A DNA stretch of 64,000 nt from Bosea sp. ANAM02 (GTDB lineage Bacteria; Pseudomonadota; Alphaproteobacteria; Rhizobiales; Beijerinckiaceae): positions 3,252,001-3,316,000 of the forward strand of contig NZ_AP022848.1 in the NCBI RefSeq assembly GCF_011764485.1, written 5' to 3'. Made by a program: the position numbers and the translations under genes. The notes beneath the pieces were generated by a model, which ran no database searches, was not told the DNA's origin, and saw only the letters and a program-made list of their open reading frames with translations. The first letter of the stretch is position 1; every line of letters starts with the position of its first letter. Of this stretch, positions 17,346 through 24,946 are shown one piece after another.

Positions 17346-18281
17346 TCAGCCTTCCGGCAGGCCAAGCATGAGGCGGATGTTCTGCACGGCGGCGCCGGAC
17401 GCTCCCTTGCCGAGATTGTCGAGCCGCGCGACCAGAACCGCCTGGCCGAGATCGTCCTGCCCGAACACGGTGAGCTCCAGCTTGTTGGTGTCGTTCAGCG
17501 CCTCCGGCTCGATCTTGCCGTTCCGGCCGTCCTGCGGAAGCACGCTGACATAGGTCGAGCCGGCATAGCGCTCGGCCAGCGCGTGATGGAGATCGGCGAC
17601 GCTCGGGCGCCCCGGCAGCGTGTCGAGATGCAGCGGCACCGATACCAGCATGCCCTGCCGGAAATTGCCGACGGAGGGTACGAAGATCGGCCGCCGGGTC
17701 AGCCGGGCATAGGCCTGCAATTCGGGCAGGTGCTTGTGACGCAGCCCAAGGCCGTAAAGCTCGAAGGCCGGCGCGACGCCGGTCTCGAAATCCTCGATCA
17801 TCGACTTGCCGCCGCCGGAATAGCCGGAGACGGCATTGACCGTGACGGGGTGGTCCTGCGCCATCAGCCCGGCATCGACGAGCGGCCGCAGCAGCGCGAT
17901 CGCGCCCGTCGGATAGCAACCAGGATTGGCGACACGGTTCGCGCCGGCGATCTTCTCGGCATGGCCGGGCTCCAGCTCGGCAAAGCCATAGACCCAGCCC
18001 GGCGCGACGCGATGGGCGGTCGCGGCATCGACGATCTTGGGCGCGTCAGAGCCGAGCTGATCGGCCAGCGCGACCGATTCCTTGGCGGCCTCGTCGGGCA
18101 GGCAGAGCACGACGAGATCGACGATCGCCATCATGTCCTTACGGGCAGCTGGGTCCTTGCGCTTGTCGGGGTCGATGCTCTTGACCGCGACCTCCGGCAC
18201 CGCCGCCAGGCGCTCGCGGATGCCGAGGCCGGTCGTGCCGGCTTCGCCGTCGATGAAGATGGTTTTCAGGTTCTGGCTCAT
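17346..18281 (-). CDS. argC: N-acetyl-gamma-glutamyl-phosphate reductase
   Basis: Third enzyme of arginine synthesis. It reduces N-acetylglutamyl-5-phosphate with NADPH to the semialdehyde. 311 aa, the short type-2 ArgC. N-terminal nucleotide fold (IFIDGEAGTTGLGIRERL) and the catalytic Cys122 in ANPGCYPTGA; SGYSGGGKSMI is also family-typical. ATG 18281 is chosen over an upstream in-frame start because the protein naturally begins MSQNLKTIFIDGE. Upstream on the same strand is a terminator, so it is transcribed separately from the NTF2-like gene. Confidence 0.93.
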   Translation of the reverse strand: MSQNLKTIFIDGEAGTTGLGIRERLAAVPEVAVKSIDPDKRKDPAARKDMMAIVDLVVLCLPDEAAKESVALADQLGSDAPKIVDAATAHRVAPGWVYGFAELEPGHAEKIAGANRVANPGCYPTGAIALLRPLVDAGLMAQDHPVTVNAVSGYSGGGKSMIEDFETGVAPAFELYGLGLRHKHLPELQAYARLTRRPIFVPSVGNFRQGMLVSVPLHLDTLPGRPSVADLHHALAERYAGSTYVSVLPQDGRNGKIEPEALNDTNKLELTVFGQDDLGQAVLVARLDNLGKGASGAAVQNIRLMLGLPEG

Positions 18282-18323
18282 CGGGACCCCCGGTGGCTGG
18301 GCAGGCGAGTTGGCTAAAGGCAT

Positions 18324-18348
18324 AAAAAAACCGCGCTCGATGGCGCGG
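18324..18348 (-). terminator. Minus-strand rho-independent terminator
   Basis: CCGCGCTCGATGGCGCGG hairpin with seven A before it on the plus strand, so a T run follows the stem on the minus strand. It probably ends the NTF2-like gene transcript and lies just upstream of argC. Confidence 0.75.
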
Positions 18349-18467
18349 TCGCGGGCGTTCGGACGTCAGCCGAGCGTCATCGCGGGCGCGCCGGGGCGGC
18401 CTGGACAGGGCGACGTCGGATGAAGCTCGTCATCATGACCCGTATATGTTCGCAAGGCGAGCGGCTG

Positions 18468-18926
18468 TCAATCTCGCGCAACCGCATCCGCTGCCGGAAG
18501 CCTGGCCGCCGGCTCGTAACGCCCCTCCAGCCGGTTGGCATGCCGGTGCAGCAGACGCCAGCCGCCGCCCTCGAAGCGGAAGACATGGGTGACGCGATTG
18601 GTCCAGCGCGTCGGTGCGGCGCCCGGCGCCATCGCGACCTCGAAGGTCTCGATATCGGTGACCAGCGTGATGGGATCGCCGACAACGGTGGTGACGTTCT
18701 CGTGCGAAACGGTGCCGCCTTTGAACTGCTCGGCCGCCCAGTCCCAACGCCGGGAGACCGCTTCCCAGCCCTTCTCATAGCCGCCCCAGCCATAGAAGCT
18801 CGTCGCTTCCTCGCTATGCGAATAGAGCGCCTTGATCGCCCGCACATCGCCCTGGGCGACATCGGCCAGGGCGCGGCGCAGCGCAGCCAGCGCGGCGGGG
18901 AAGCTTTCGGCGGAGGCTGCCGTCAT
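18468..18926 (-). CDS. SnoaL/NTF2-like protein
   Basis: 152-aa small cone-fold protein of the SnoaL-like/DUF4440 group. Visible features are an N-terminal helix pair (LRRALADVAQGDVRAIKALYS), the conserved aromatic G-W-G-G segment and strands RWTNRVTHVFRFEGGGWRLL near residues 110-130. The last of these is the usual WRVVHRH-type strand; it reads WRLLHRHAN here. Such proteins serve as small-ligand enzymes or calcium/calmodulin-kinase-II-like association domains; function here is unknown. Single gene with its own terminator. Confidence 0.7.
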   Translation of the reverse strand: MTAASAESFPAALAALRRALADVAQGDVRAIKALYSHSEEATSFYGWGGYEKGWEAVSRRWDWAAEQFKGGTVSHENVTTVVGDPITLVTDIETFEVAMAPGAAPTRWTNRVTHVFRFEGGGWRLLHRHANRLEGRYEPAARLPAADAVARD

Positions 18927-19025
18927 CGCAGGCCCTTTCTGTCGGCCACCAGACCAGAAACGGAATCAAACAAAAGACTTCGGAAGGAAACTTCGCAAGT
19001 TGATTCCGCTCCCTCACAGATCGAT

Positions 19026-19982
19026 TCAACGTCCCCGCTTTAACGCCAGCCCCTGGATGTGATGCTGGACGATGGTCGAGGCGGCGATTGCCGTGATGTC
19101 GGCATGGTCGTAGGGCGGCGAGACCTCGACCACGTCCATGCCGCGGATATCGAGATCACGCAGAGCCCAGAGAAGGCGCAGCGCCTGATCGGCGGTGAAG
19201 CCGCCCGAAACCGGGGTGCCGGTGCCCGGCGCGAAGGCGGGATCGAGCACATCGATGTCGAAGGTGAGATAGGCGGCGCCCTCCCCGACCCGCTCGCGGA
19301 TGCGCCTTGCCGTGCCGGCGACGCCGAGCTCCTGCACCTCATAGGCGTCGATGATGGCGATGCCGCAGTCGCGCGGCGCCACCGTGCGGATGCCGACCTG
19401 GATCGAACGCTCGACATCGATCAGGCCTTCTCGCACCGCTTCCAGCACGAAGCTGCCATGGCCGATGCCGCCCGGACCGTCGTCCCAGGTATCCTGATGA
19501 GCGTCGAACTGAATCAGCGCCAGCTTGCCGTGGCGGGCGACATGGGCGCGCAGCAGCGGGAGGGTCACGAAATGATCGCCACCGAGCGTGACGAGATGGG
19601 CGCCGGCGGCAAGGATGCCGGCAGCTTCGACTTGAATCGCGCGGGCGCAGCCCTGGAGATCGCCGCGCGGCAGGGCGCAGTCGCCATAGTCGACGGCTGA
19701 AAGCCGGGCGAAGGGGTCAATGCCCGATGGATATTGCGGGTCGCCGTCGAAGATCGCGCTGGCGCGGCGGATCGCCTGAGGGCCGAAGCGCGTACCCGGC
19801 CGGTTGGTGACCGAGAGATCGAAGGGCACGCCCCAGATCACCAGATCGGCGCCCGCGACGTCCTTGCCGTAGCGGCGACGCATGAAGGAGAGCGCGCCGG
19901 CATAGGTCGGATCGGCTGCGCCGCCGCGCCTGTCGCCGGTGAAGGCATGGTCGATCGGCGGCTTGTCGGAGGCTTCGGTCAT
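19026..19982 (-). CDS. Agmatinase/arginase-family ureohydrolase
   Basis: 318-aa manganese ureohydrolase. All metal motifs are visible: GGDHFVTLPLL (His), DAHQDTWDD (Asp, His, Asp) and DIDVLDPAFAPGTGTP (two Asp). The N-terminal RPGTRFGPQAIR segment is agmatinase-like. It hydrolyses a guanidino compound to urea plus an amine; agmatine to putrescine is the first guess. Guanidinobutyrase or guanidinopropionase are alternatives the motifs do not exclude. A small membrane protein gene is 15 bp away in the upstream direction on the same strand. Confidence 0.85.
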   Translation of the reverse strand: MTEASDKPPIDHAFTGDRRGGAADPTYAGALSFMRRRYGKDVAGADLVIWGVPFDLSVTNRPGTRFGPQAIRRASAIFDGDPQYPSGIDPFARLSAVDYGDCALPRGDLQGCARAIQVEAAGILAAGAHLVTLGGDHFVTLPLLRAHVARHGKLALIQFDAHQDTWDDGPGGIGHGSFVLEAVREGLIDVERSIQVGIRTVAPRDCGIAIIDAYEVQELGVAGTARRIRERVGEGAAYLTFDIDVLDPAFAPGTGTPVSGGFTADQALRLLWALRDLDIRGMDVVEVSPPYDHADITAIAASTIVQHHIQGLALKRGR

Positions 19983-19997
19983 CAGCGTCTCGGGTCG

Positions 19998-20276
19998 TCA
20001 GCGGCGCGCGGTAAACCAGACATAGAGGCACCAGGGCAGGATCAGCGCGAACGCGGTCAGTACCAGCCGCAGCATCGTCCAGGCATTGGGATTGTTGAGC
20101 GCGCGGCCGTCGAGCTCCGGAACGCCATGGATGAAGCCTAGCGCAATGGCCGGCGCGAGGAAGATCACCAGCGCCCGGCCGATGCGCCGCCCGCGCGGCA
20201 GCTCCTCCCGCGCCAGCATCAGCAGGGCCGGTACCGCGATCATGCCGAAAGCGATCAGGACGAGAAGGACGCGCAT
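19998..20276 (-). CDS. Small three-helix membrane protein
   Basis: 92-aa hydrophobic protein with about three membrane helices: residues 2-20 (VLLVLIAFGMIAVPALLML), 34-52 (ALVIFLAPAIALGFIHGV) and 67-88 (MLRLVLTAFALILPWCLYVW). It lies directly upstream of the agmatinase-family gene on the same strand, so it is probably co-transcribed. I do not recognise the family and would not assign a role. Confidence 0.65.
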   Translation of the reverse strand: MRVLLVLIAFGMIAVPALLMLAREELPRGRRIGRALVIFLAPAIALGFIHGVPELDGRALNNPNAWTMLRLVLTAFALILPWCLYVWFTARR

Positions 20277-20323
20277 GGGGTTCCGAGCGAGGTGTCGACT
20301 GAAACGACTATATGTCCTGTCTC

Positions 20324-20452
20324 AACCGCGCCGTCATCCCGGGCGACCGAAGGGAGACCCGGGATCCATGCCGGAGCGCTTCCGGCGCAGGTTCAGGCAT
20401 GGATCCCGGATCGGCGCCGCTTCGCGGCTTGTCCGGGATGACGGCGCGGTTG
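20324..20452. repeat. REP-like palindromic repeat (family 2)
   Basis: Outer arms AACCGCGCCGTCATCCCGGG and CCGGGATGACGGCGCGGTT, with internal GGGATCCATGCC / GGCATGGATCCC arms. A closely similar copy lies at 24017-24130, also between genes. Confidence 0.75.
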
Positions 20453-20470
20453 GAGGGAGAGGAGTGGAAG

Positions 20471-21223
20471 TTACCGCCCGCCGCTGACCTTCAGGATGAT
20501 GCCGGTCGTGTAGCTCGATGCTTCCGAGAGCAGGAACAGCACAGCCTCGGCGATCTCGTCGGCGGTCGCGGCGCGCTTCAGCGGGATCAGCGGCGCGATC
20601 CGCGCGACGCGGCCGGCCTCGCCGGTCGAGAGCGCGTGGATCTCGGTCTCGGTGATGCCGGGTGCCACCGCGTTCACGCGGATGCCGTGCCCGGCCAGTT
20701 CCTTGGCGAGGCCGATGGTGAGGGAATCGACCGCGCCCTTCGAGGCCGCGTACCAGACATATTCGCCGGGCGAGCCCAGCTCCGCCGCCACGGAGGAGAT
20801 GTTGACGATCGCCCTGCCCTCCACCCCCGGGTTGGCGATGAGCGCGCGCGCTGCCTCGCGGGCGACGAGGATCGCGCCGGTGACGTTGACGTCGATGCAA
20901 TCGCGGATGATCGCGGCGTCGGTCTCGACGAGCAGCCCCGACCTGCCGGTGATGCCGGCATTGTTGACGACATGCGTCAGCGGCCCCAGCGCCGTCCTCG
21001 CCTCCGCGAAGACGCGGATGATGTCGGCTTCATCAACCATGTCGCCCTGAAGCGCCACGGCCTTGGCGCCCTTCCCCTCGCAGGCCGCGACGACTTCGGC
21101 CGCCGCCTTGGCGTTGCTCTGGTAGTTCACCGCGACATCGTAGCCGCGCCCGGCCGCCATGATGCAGGTCGCGGCACCGATACCGCGGCTGCCGCCGGTG
21201 ACGAGAAGAACAGGGCGGGTCAT
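20471..21223 (-). CDS. SDR-family oxidoreductase
   Basis: 250-aa short-chain dehydrogenase from ATG 21223, which follows AAGGAG. Motifs: TGGSRGIGAAT near residue 8, NNAG near 88, catalytic Ser in NISSVAA near 142 and YAASKGA near 157. GLAKELAGHGIRVNAVAPG and the C-terminal TTGIILKVSGG complete the fold. Close in pattern to glucose 1-dehydrogenase or 3-oxoacyl-ACP reductase types. It stands alone between repeats, so the neighbours do not suggest a substrate. Confidence 0.85.
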   Translation of the reverse strand: MTRPVLLVTGGSRGIGAATCIMAAGRGYDVAVNYQSNAKAAAEVVAACEGKGAKAVALQGDMVDEADIIRVFAEARTALGPLTHVVNNAGITGRSGLLVETDAAIIRDCIDVNVTGAILVAREAARALIANPGVEGRAIVNISSVAAELGSPGEYVWYAASKGAVDSLTIGLAKELAGHGIRVNAVAPGITETEIHALSTGEAGRVARIAPLIPLKRAATADEIAEAVLFLLSEASSYTTGIILKVSGGR

Positions 21224-21321
21224 GGCGGGCTCCTTCGGCAGAATGCAGTCCTCATCCAGAGGAGCCGCGCCAGCGGCGTCTCGGAAGATGCTCCAGAAGG
21301 TTCCGGAGTTTCCCGAAATGT

Positions 21322-21366
21322 CCTTCGAGACGCAGCCTTCGGCTACTCCTCGGGATGAGGGCTGAG
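21322..21366. repeat. Half copy of REP-like repeat (family 3)
   Basis: TCCTTCGAGACGC ... GGCTACTCCTCGGGATGAGGG. Matches one arm of the full repeat at 24735-24847. Confidence 0.6.
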
Positions 21367-21388
21367 ACAGACAGAAAGGCAATAGAAA

Positions 21389-21418
21389 CGAAAAGGGCGG
21401 CTCTTGCGAGCCGCCCTT
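21389..21418 (-). terminator. Terminator of the rplM-rpsI operon
   Basis: AAGGGCGGCTC-TTGC-GAGCCGCCCTT hairpin, 11-bp perfect stem, 27 bp after the rpsI stop. On the minus strand it is followed by TTCGTTTC. Confidence 0.85.
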
Positions 21419-21444
21419 CCGCATACCGGCAATCCCGGAAACGA

Positions 21445-21924
21445 TCAGCGCTTCGAGAACTGGAAGCTGCGGCGGGCCTTGGCCTTGCCGAACTTCTTAC
21501 GCTCGACGACACGCGAGTCGCGGGTCAGGAAGCCTTCCTTCTTGAGCGGGCCGCGCAGCTCGGGCTCGTAATGCGTCAGAGCCTTGGAGATGCCGTGGCG
21601 CACCGCGCCGGCCTGGCCGGAGAGACCGCCGCCCTTGACCGAGACGACGACGTCATACTGCGTCATGCGGTCGACGAGCTGGAGCGGCTGCGCCAGCACG
21701 AGGCGCAGCACCGGGCGCGCGAAATAGATCTCCTGGTCGCGGCCGTTGACGGTGACCTTGCCGGAACCCGGCTTGATCCAGACGCGGGCGATGGCGTTCT
21801 TGCGCTTGCCGGTGGCATAGGCGCGGCCCTGGGCGTCGACCTTCTTGACGTGGACCGGAGCTTCCGGCTGAGCGGGCTTGGCGACGTCGCCAAGCTGGGA
21901 GAGAGACTGCAGAACTTCAGCCAC
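21445..21924 (-). CDS. rpsI: 30S ribosomal protein S9
   Basis: Small-subunit protein S9 (uS9), 159 aa, with the alphaproteobacterial N-terminal extension of about 30 residues before [17 protein letters not shown]. The conserved core ([19 protein letters not shown]) and the basic C-terminal tail ([17 protein letters not shown]) that reaches the ribosomal P-site are intact. Starts with GTG two bases after the rplM stop; AGAGGG inside the rplM end serves as ribosome-binding site. Standard rplM-rpsI operon. Confidence 0.97.
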   Translation of the reverse strand: MAEVLQSLSQLGDVAKPAQPEAPVHVKKVDAQGRAYATGKRKNAIARVWIKPGSGKVTVNGRDQEIYFARPVLRLVLAQPLQLVDRMTQYDVVVSVKGGGLSGQAGAVRHGISKALTHYEPELRGPLKKEGFLTRDSRVVERKKFGKAKARRSFQFSKR

Positions 21925-21926
21925 GG

Positions 21927-22391
21927 TCAGACCCTCTTGTTCTTGCTGTTGAGCGCGGCGACGTCGAGCGCCTCCGGCGACTGGGCAGCGTGCGGATGCT
22001 CCGCGCCCTTGTAGACGCGCAGGTTGCCGAGGATCTGGCGGAAGAGCGGGCCGCGCGGCAGCATGCGCTCGACAGCCTTCTCGACGACGCGCTCAGGGAA
22101 GCGGCCTTCCAGGATGAACTTGGCCGAACGCTCCTTGATGCCACCCGGGAAACCCGTGTGGTGGTAGTAGTTCTTCTGCTCGCGCTTGCGGCCGGTCAGG
22201 GAGACCTTCTCGGCGTTGATCACGATGACATTGTCGCCGCAGTCGACATGGGGGGTGTAGGCGGCCTTGTGCTTGCCGCGCAGACGCATCGCCACAACGG
22301 AGGCGAGACGGCCGACGACGAGCCCGGAGGCGTCGATCACAACCCACTTCTTTTCGACATCGGCGGGCTTGAGCGAGACGGTGGTCTTCAT
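21927..22391 (-). CDS. rplM: 50S ribosomal protein L13
   Basis: Large-subunit protein L13 (uL13), 154 aa. It starts [20 protein letters not shown], with the family block [12 protein letters not shown] near residue 55 and [18 protein letters not shown] near 110. ATG 22391 is the natural start; the frame extends upstream only through leader sequence. The leader holds a GC-rich hairpin followed by a T run (22413-22445), suggesting attenuation or autoregulation of the L13-S9 operon. Confidence 0.97.
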   Translation of the reverse strand: MKTTVSLKPADVEKKWVVIDASGLVVGRLASVVAMRLRGKHKAAYTPHVDCGDNVIVINAEKVSLTGRKREQKNYYHHTGFPGGIKERSAKFILEGRFPERVVEKAVERMLPRGPLFRQILGNLRVYKGAEHPHAAQSPEALDVAALNSKNKRV

Positions 22392-22412
22392 CGCGGTACC
22401 CTTCGGTTGCGT

Positions 22413-22445
22413 AAAAAAGGACAAGCCGCCGGAGAGCCCGGCGGC
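22413..22445 (-). promoter_or_regulatory. rplM leader hairpin with T run (attenuator candidate)
   Basis: On the minus strand GCCGCCGG-loop-CCGGCGGC (8-bp perfect stem) is followed by TTGTCCTTTTTTAC, then the rplM start 22 bp later. It has the form of an intrinsic terminator placed inside the 5' leader. It could also be the end of an upstream transcript, but no same-strand gene lies close upstream. Confidence 0.5.
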
Positions 22446-22571
22446 GGTGTGGCGTCGGGATAGGGGCAAGGACGCCGGCTGTCAAGCATCAAGATCGGCG
22501 CTCGAAAGCCAAAAATGTCGATTTTTCAATCGCCTGAGAAAAACGGTATCAGGATACCGCATCTTTCCTGC

Positions 22572-22658
22572 CGTCATGCTCGGGCTTGACCCGAGCATCT
22601 CTGGAAGGAGGGACGCCCTATCCTGCACGAGATTCTCGGGTCAAGCCCGAGAATGACG
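22572..22658. repeat. REP-like repeat (family 1)
   Basis: CGTCATGCTCGGGCTTGACC-CGAGCATC and GATTCTCGGGTCAAGCCCGAGAATGACG arms. Same family as 7155-7262. Confidence 0.72.
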
Positions 22659-22673
22659 CCGATTGGTCCGCTC

Positions 22674-23102
22674 TCAGCGCTCGGCCGGGATCGAATAGGT
22701 CCCGGTCGCGTGGCAGACCATCTCCGCCTCGCCCTGCGAATAGAGGCAGACCTCGCCGACCGCGAGCCGCTTGCCGAGCTTGAGCAGCCTGGACTCGCCG
22801 ATCAGCGCCGCCTGGCCGGGCTTGCGCAGGAAGTTGAAATTGAGGCTCGTCGTCACCGCGAGGCCGACCGGGCCGATCTGGGCCAGGATCGCCGCATAGA
22901 GCGCGAGATCGGCCAGCGCCATCATGGTCGGGCCGGAGATCGTGCCGCCGGGACGCAGATGCTTCTCGTGATAGTCGCAGCGCATCCGGGCCGTCATCGG
23001 CCCGACCTCCTCGATGAAATAGGTGCGCCCGCCATGGTGGAGCTGGGGGAAGACCTGATCGAGATAGGCATCGATCTCGGAGGCGCTCATGCGAGTCGTC
23101 AT
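22674..23102 (-). CDS. PaaI-type hotdog-fold thioesterase
   Basis: 142-aa acyl-CoA thioesterase-like protein. The family core HLRPGGTISGPTMMALADLA (near residues 48-66) carries the G-G-x-x-x-G/D region. The strand LAVTTSLNFNFLRKPGQ and the C-terminal MVCHATGTYSIP complete the hotdog fold. Hydrolyses acyl- or aryl-CoA thioesters, substrate unknown. ATG 23102 chosen; ATG 23090 (MSASEID) is also possible. Upstream extension of the frame lies antisense to the enoyl-CoA hydratase gene and is not real. Divergent from that gene with a 90-bp gap, suggesting related acyl-CoA metabolism. Confidence 0.85.
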   Translation of the reverse strand: MTTRMSASEIDAYLDQVFPQLHHGGRTYFIEEVGPMTARMRCDYHEKHLRPGGTISGPTMMALADLALYAAILAQIGPVGLAVTTSLNFNFLRKPGQAALIGESRLLKLGKRLAVGEVCLYSQGEAEMVCHATGTYSIPAER

Positions 23103-23192
23103 GCGGAAAACCGAAGGCTGAGGCGGGACTTCTCCCCTTGCAGCATGGCCGGCTGGCCCCGACAATAGGCGGAATTGCGGAAGGGGAGCACG

Positions 23193-24008
23193 ATGAACGC
23201 CCATCACAAGCCGGAGGCCGCGCCCGTGCTGCTGCGCGAGGATGCGCAGGGCGTCGCGACGCTGACGCTGAACCGTCCGCAGACGCGCAACCCGCTGAGC
23301 GAGGCGATGCTGGCGGCGCTGAGCCAGACCTTCACCGCCATCGCTGCCGATCGCGCGATCAAGGTCGTCATCCTGACCGCTGCAGGGCCGGTGTTCAGCG
23401 CGGGGCACGACCTCAAGGAGATGACCGCCCGTCGCGCCGATGCCGACCGGGGCCGCGACTATTTCACGGATATCCTCGGGCGCTGCTCGACCATGATGCA
23501 GCAGATCACCGCCCTGCCCCAGCCGGTGATCGCGGCGATCGAGGGCACGGCGACGGCCGCCGGTTGCCAGCTCGTCGCGAGCTGCGACCTCGCGATCGCG
23601 GGCGGGGCCGCGCGGTTCTGTACGCCGGGCGTCCATATCGGGCTGTTCTGCTCGACGCCGATGGTGGCGCTCTCGCGCAATCTCTCGGCCAAGCACGCGC
23701 TGGAGATGCTGCTGCTCGGCGAGATGGTGCCGGCCGATGAAGCGGCCCGGATAGGTCTCGTCAATCGTGTCGTGCCCGCCGGCGATGCATTGGCGGAGGC
23801 ACGACGGCTCGCCGCGATCATCGCCTCGAAATCGCCGGCGACGATCAAGATCGGCAAGCGCGCCTTCTACGAGCAGCGCGAAATGGGGCTGAAGGCGGCC
23901 TATGACCATGCCTCGGCCGTGATGGTCGAGAACATGCTCGCGCGCGACGCCGAGGAGGGCATCGGCGCCTTCGTGGAAAAGCGCGCGCCGGTGTGGGGAG
24001 AAACATAA
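23193..24008 (+). CDS. Enoyl-CoA hydratase/isomerase, ECHDC3-like
   Basis: 271-aa crotonase-fold protein. Oxyanion-hole segments are FSAGHDLKEM near residue 72 and IEGTATAAGCQLVASCDLAIA near 110-130. The blocks FCTPGVHIGLFCSTP and EGIGAFVEKRAPVW are characteristic of the ECHDC3 subgroup rather than FadB/PaaF. The residue that follows the second oxyanion Gly is Cys, and the acidic residues of true hydratases are not obvious to me, so the catalysed reaction is uncertain. ATG 23193 is preceded by AAGGGGAG. Confidence 0.85.
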   Translation: MNAHHKPEAAPVLLREDAQGVATLTLNRPQTRNPLSEAMLAALSQTFTAIAADRAIKVVILTAAGPVFSAGHDLKEMTARRADADRGRDYFTDILGRCSTMMQQITALPQPVIAAIEGTATAAGCQLVASCDLAIAGGAARFCTPGVHIGLFCSTPMVALSRNLSAKHALEMLLLGEMVPADEAARIGLVNRVVPAGDALAEARRLAAIIASKSPATIKIGKRAFYEQREMGLKAAYDHASAVMVENMLARDAEEGIGAFVEKRAPVWGET

Positions 24009-24016
24009 CCACCTCC

Positions 24017-24130
24017 GTGTCATCCCGGGCGACCGGAGGGAGACCCGGGATCCATGCCGGAACCTTTGCCGGAAGCGCTCCGGAATGGATCCCGGATCTC
24101 CGCTTCGCTGCGTCCGGGATGACGGCGCGG
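24017..24130. repeat. REP-like palindromic repeat (family 2)
   Basis: TGTCATCCCGGGCGACC ... GGTCGCCCG-type arms ending GTCCGGGATGACGG. Near-copy of 20324-20452, including the internal GGGATCCATGCCGG segment. Confidence 0.75.
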
Positions 24131-24182
24131 CTGCCGCATCCTATATCGGTCCTGCGCTTTCCCTGCCGCCGAGCCCAGCCTC

Positions 24183-24713
24183 ATGACCCACGACGCCTAT
24201 CCCGACAGCCTGATCCGCGACATCCTGAAATCCGTGAAGCGGATCGCGCTGGTCGGCGCCTCCGCCAACGAGGCACGGCCGAGCTGGATCGTGACCAAGT
24301 ACCTCATCGACCGCGGCTATGACGTCATCCCGGTCAATCCCGGCCTCGCCGGCCAGACGATCCTCGGCAAGACGGTCTATGCCGCGCTCAGGGACATCCC
24401 CGGCCCGGTCGACATGGTCGAGATCTTCCGCAACTCGGAAGCGGCCGGCCCGATCACCGACGAGGCGCTGGCGCTCGACCCGCTGCCCAAGGTGATCTGG
24501 ATGCAGTTGTCGGTGCGCAATGACGCGGCCGCGGCGCGGGCCGAGGCGAAGGGCGTCACCGTCATCATGAACCGCTGCCCGAAGATCGAATACGGCCGGC
24601 TGTCGGGCGAGATCGGCTGGCAGGGCATCAATTCGCGCATCCTCTCGGCCAAGAGGCCGGTGCTCGCCGGCAAGGGCTTCCAGAAGCTGACGATCAACCG
24701 GCCGGGGACGTAA
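24183..24713 (+). CDS. CoA-binding domain protein
   Basis: 176-aa Rossmann-like protein consisting of a single CoA-binding domain (CoA_binding_2): KRIALVGASANEARPSWIV near residue 20, YDVIPVNPGLAG near 48, DMVEIFRNSE near 80 and VIWMQLSVRND near 105. Homologous to the N-terminal part of succinyl-CoA synthetase alpha and to YccU. Its cellular role is not established for the family. Single gene between repeats. Confidence 0.85.
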   Translation: MTHDAYPDSLIRDILKSVKRIALVGASANEARPSWIVTKYLIDRGYDVIPVNPGLAGQTILGKTVYAALRDIPGPVDMVEIFRNSEAAGPITDEALALDPLPKVIWMQLSVRNDAAAARAEAKGVTVIMNRCPKIEYGRLSGEIGWQGINSRILSAKRPVLAGKGFQKLTINRPGT

Positions 24714-24734
24714 AGCCCGCTTCAAATTCCTTCA

Positions 24735-24847
24735 GCCCTCATCCTGAGGAGCGCCGCAGGCGCGTCTCGAAGGATGTTTCAGGGGGGCCGGAAGTATCTG
24801 GAGCGTCCTTCGAGACGCCGCTTCGCGGCTCCTCAGGACGAGGGCTC
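24735..24847. repeat. REP-like palindromic repeat (family 3)
   Basis: Arms CCCTCATCCTGAGGAGC and GCTCCTCAGGACGAGGG, with inner CGTCTCGAAGGA / TCCTTCGAGACG. A half copy is at 21322-21366. Confidence 0.72.
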
Positions 24848-24877
24848 GGTTCTTTAGAATGAGCGCCGCCTCCCGAA

Positions 24878-24911
24878 TTGACGCCTCGCCAACCGTTCGT
24901 TAAATCGAACG
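24878..24911 (+). promoter_or_regulatory. Promoter with overlapping palindrome upstream of metY-like gene
   Basis: TTGACG (24878-24883), 17-bp spacer, TAAATC (24901-24906). The perfect-arm palindrome CGTTCG-TTAAAT-CGAACG (24894-24911) covers the -10 box, a position expected for a repressor site. I looked for a SAM-II riboswitch here and do not see one. Confidence 0.5.
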
Positions 24912-24946
24912 ATCCGTTTTCGACGTCAGATTGTCAGGGAGCAGCC

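Noticed and set aside
22674..24023. 449-aa form of the PaaI thioesterase
   Set aside because: The extension is antisense to the enoyl-CoA hydratase gene and has shadow-frame composition.
24848..24946. SAM-II riboswitch before the metY-like gene
   Set aside because: Neither the conserved pseudoknot strands nor the CGUUAAA context with GCUAAAGG are present; only CGTTCGTTAAAT within a palindrome.
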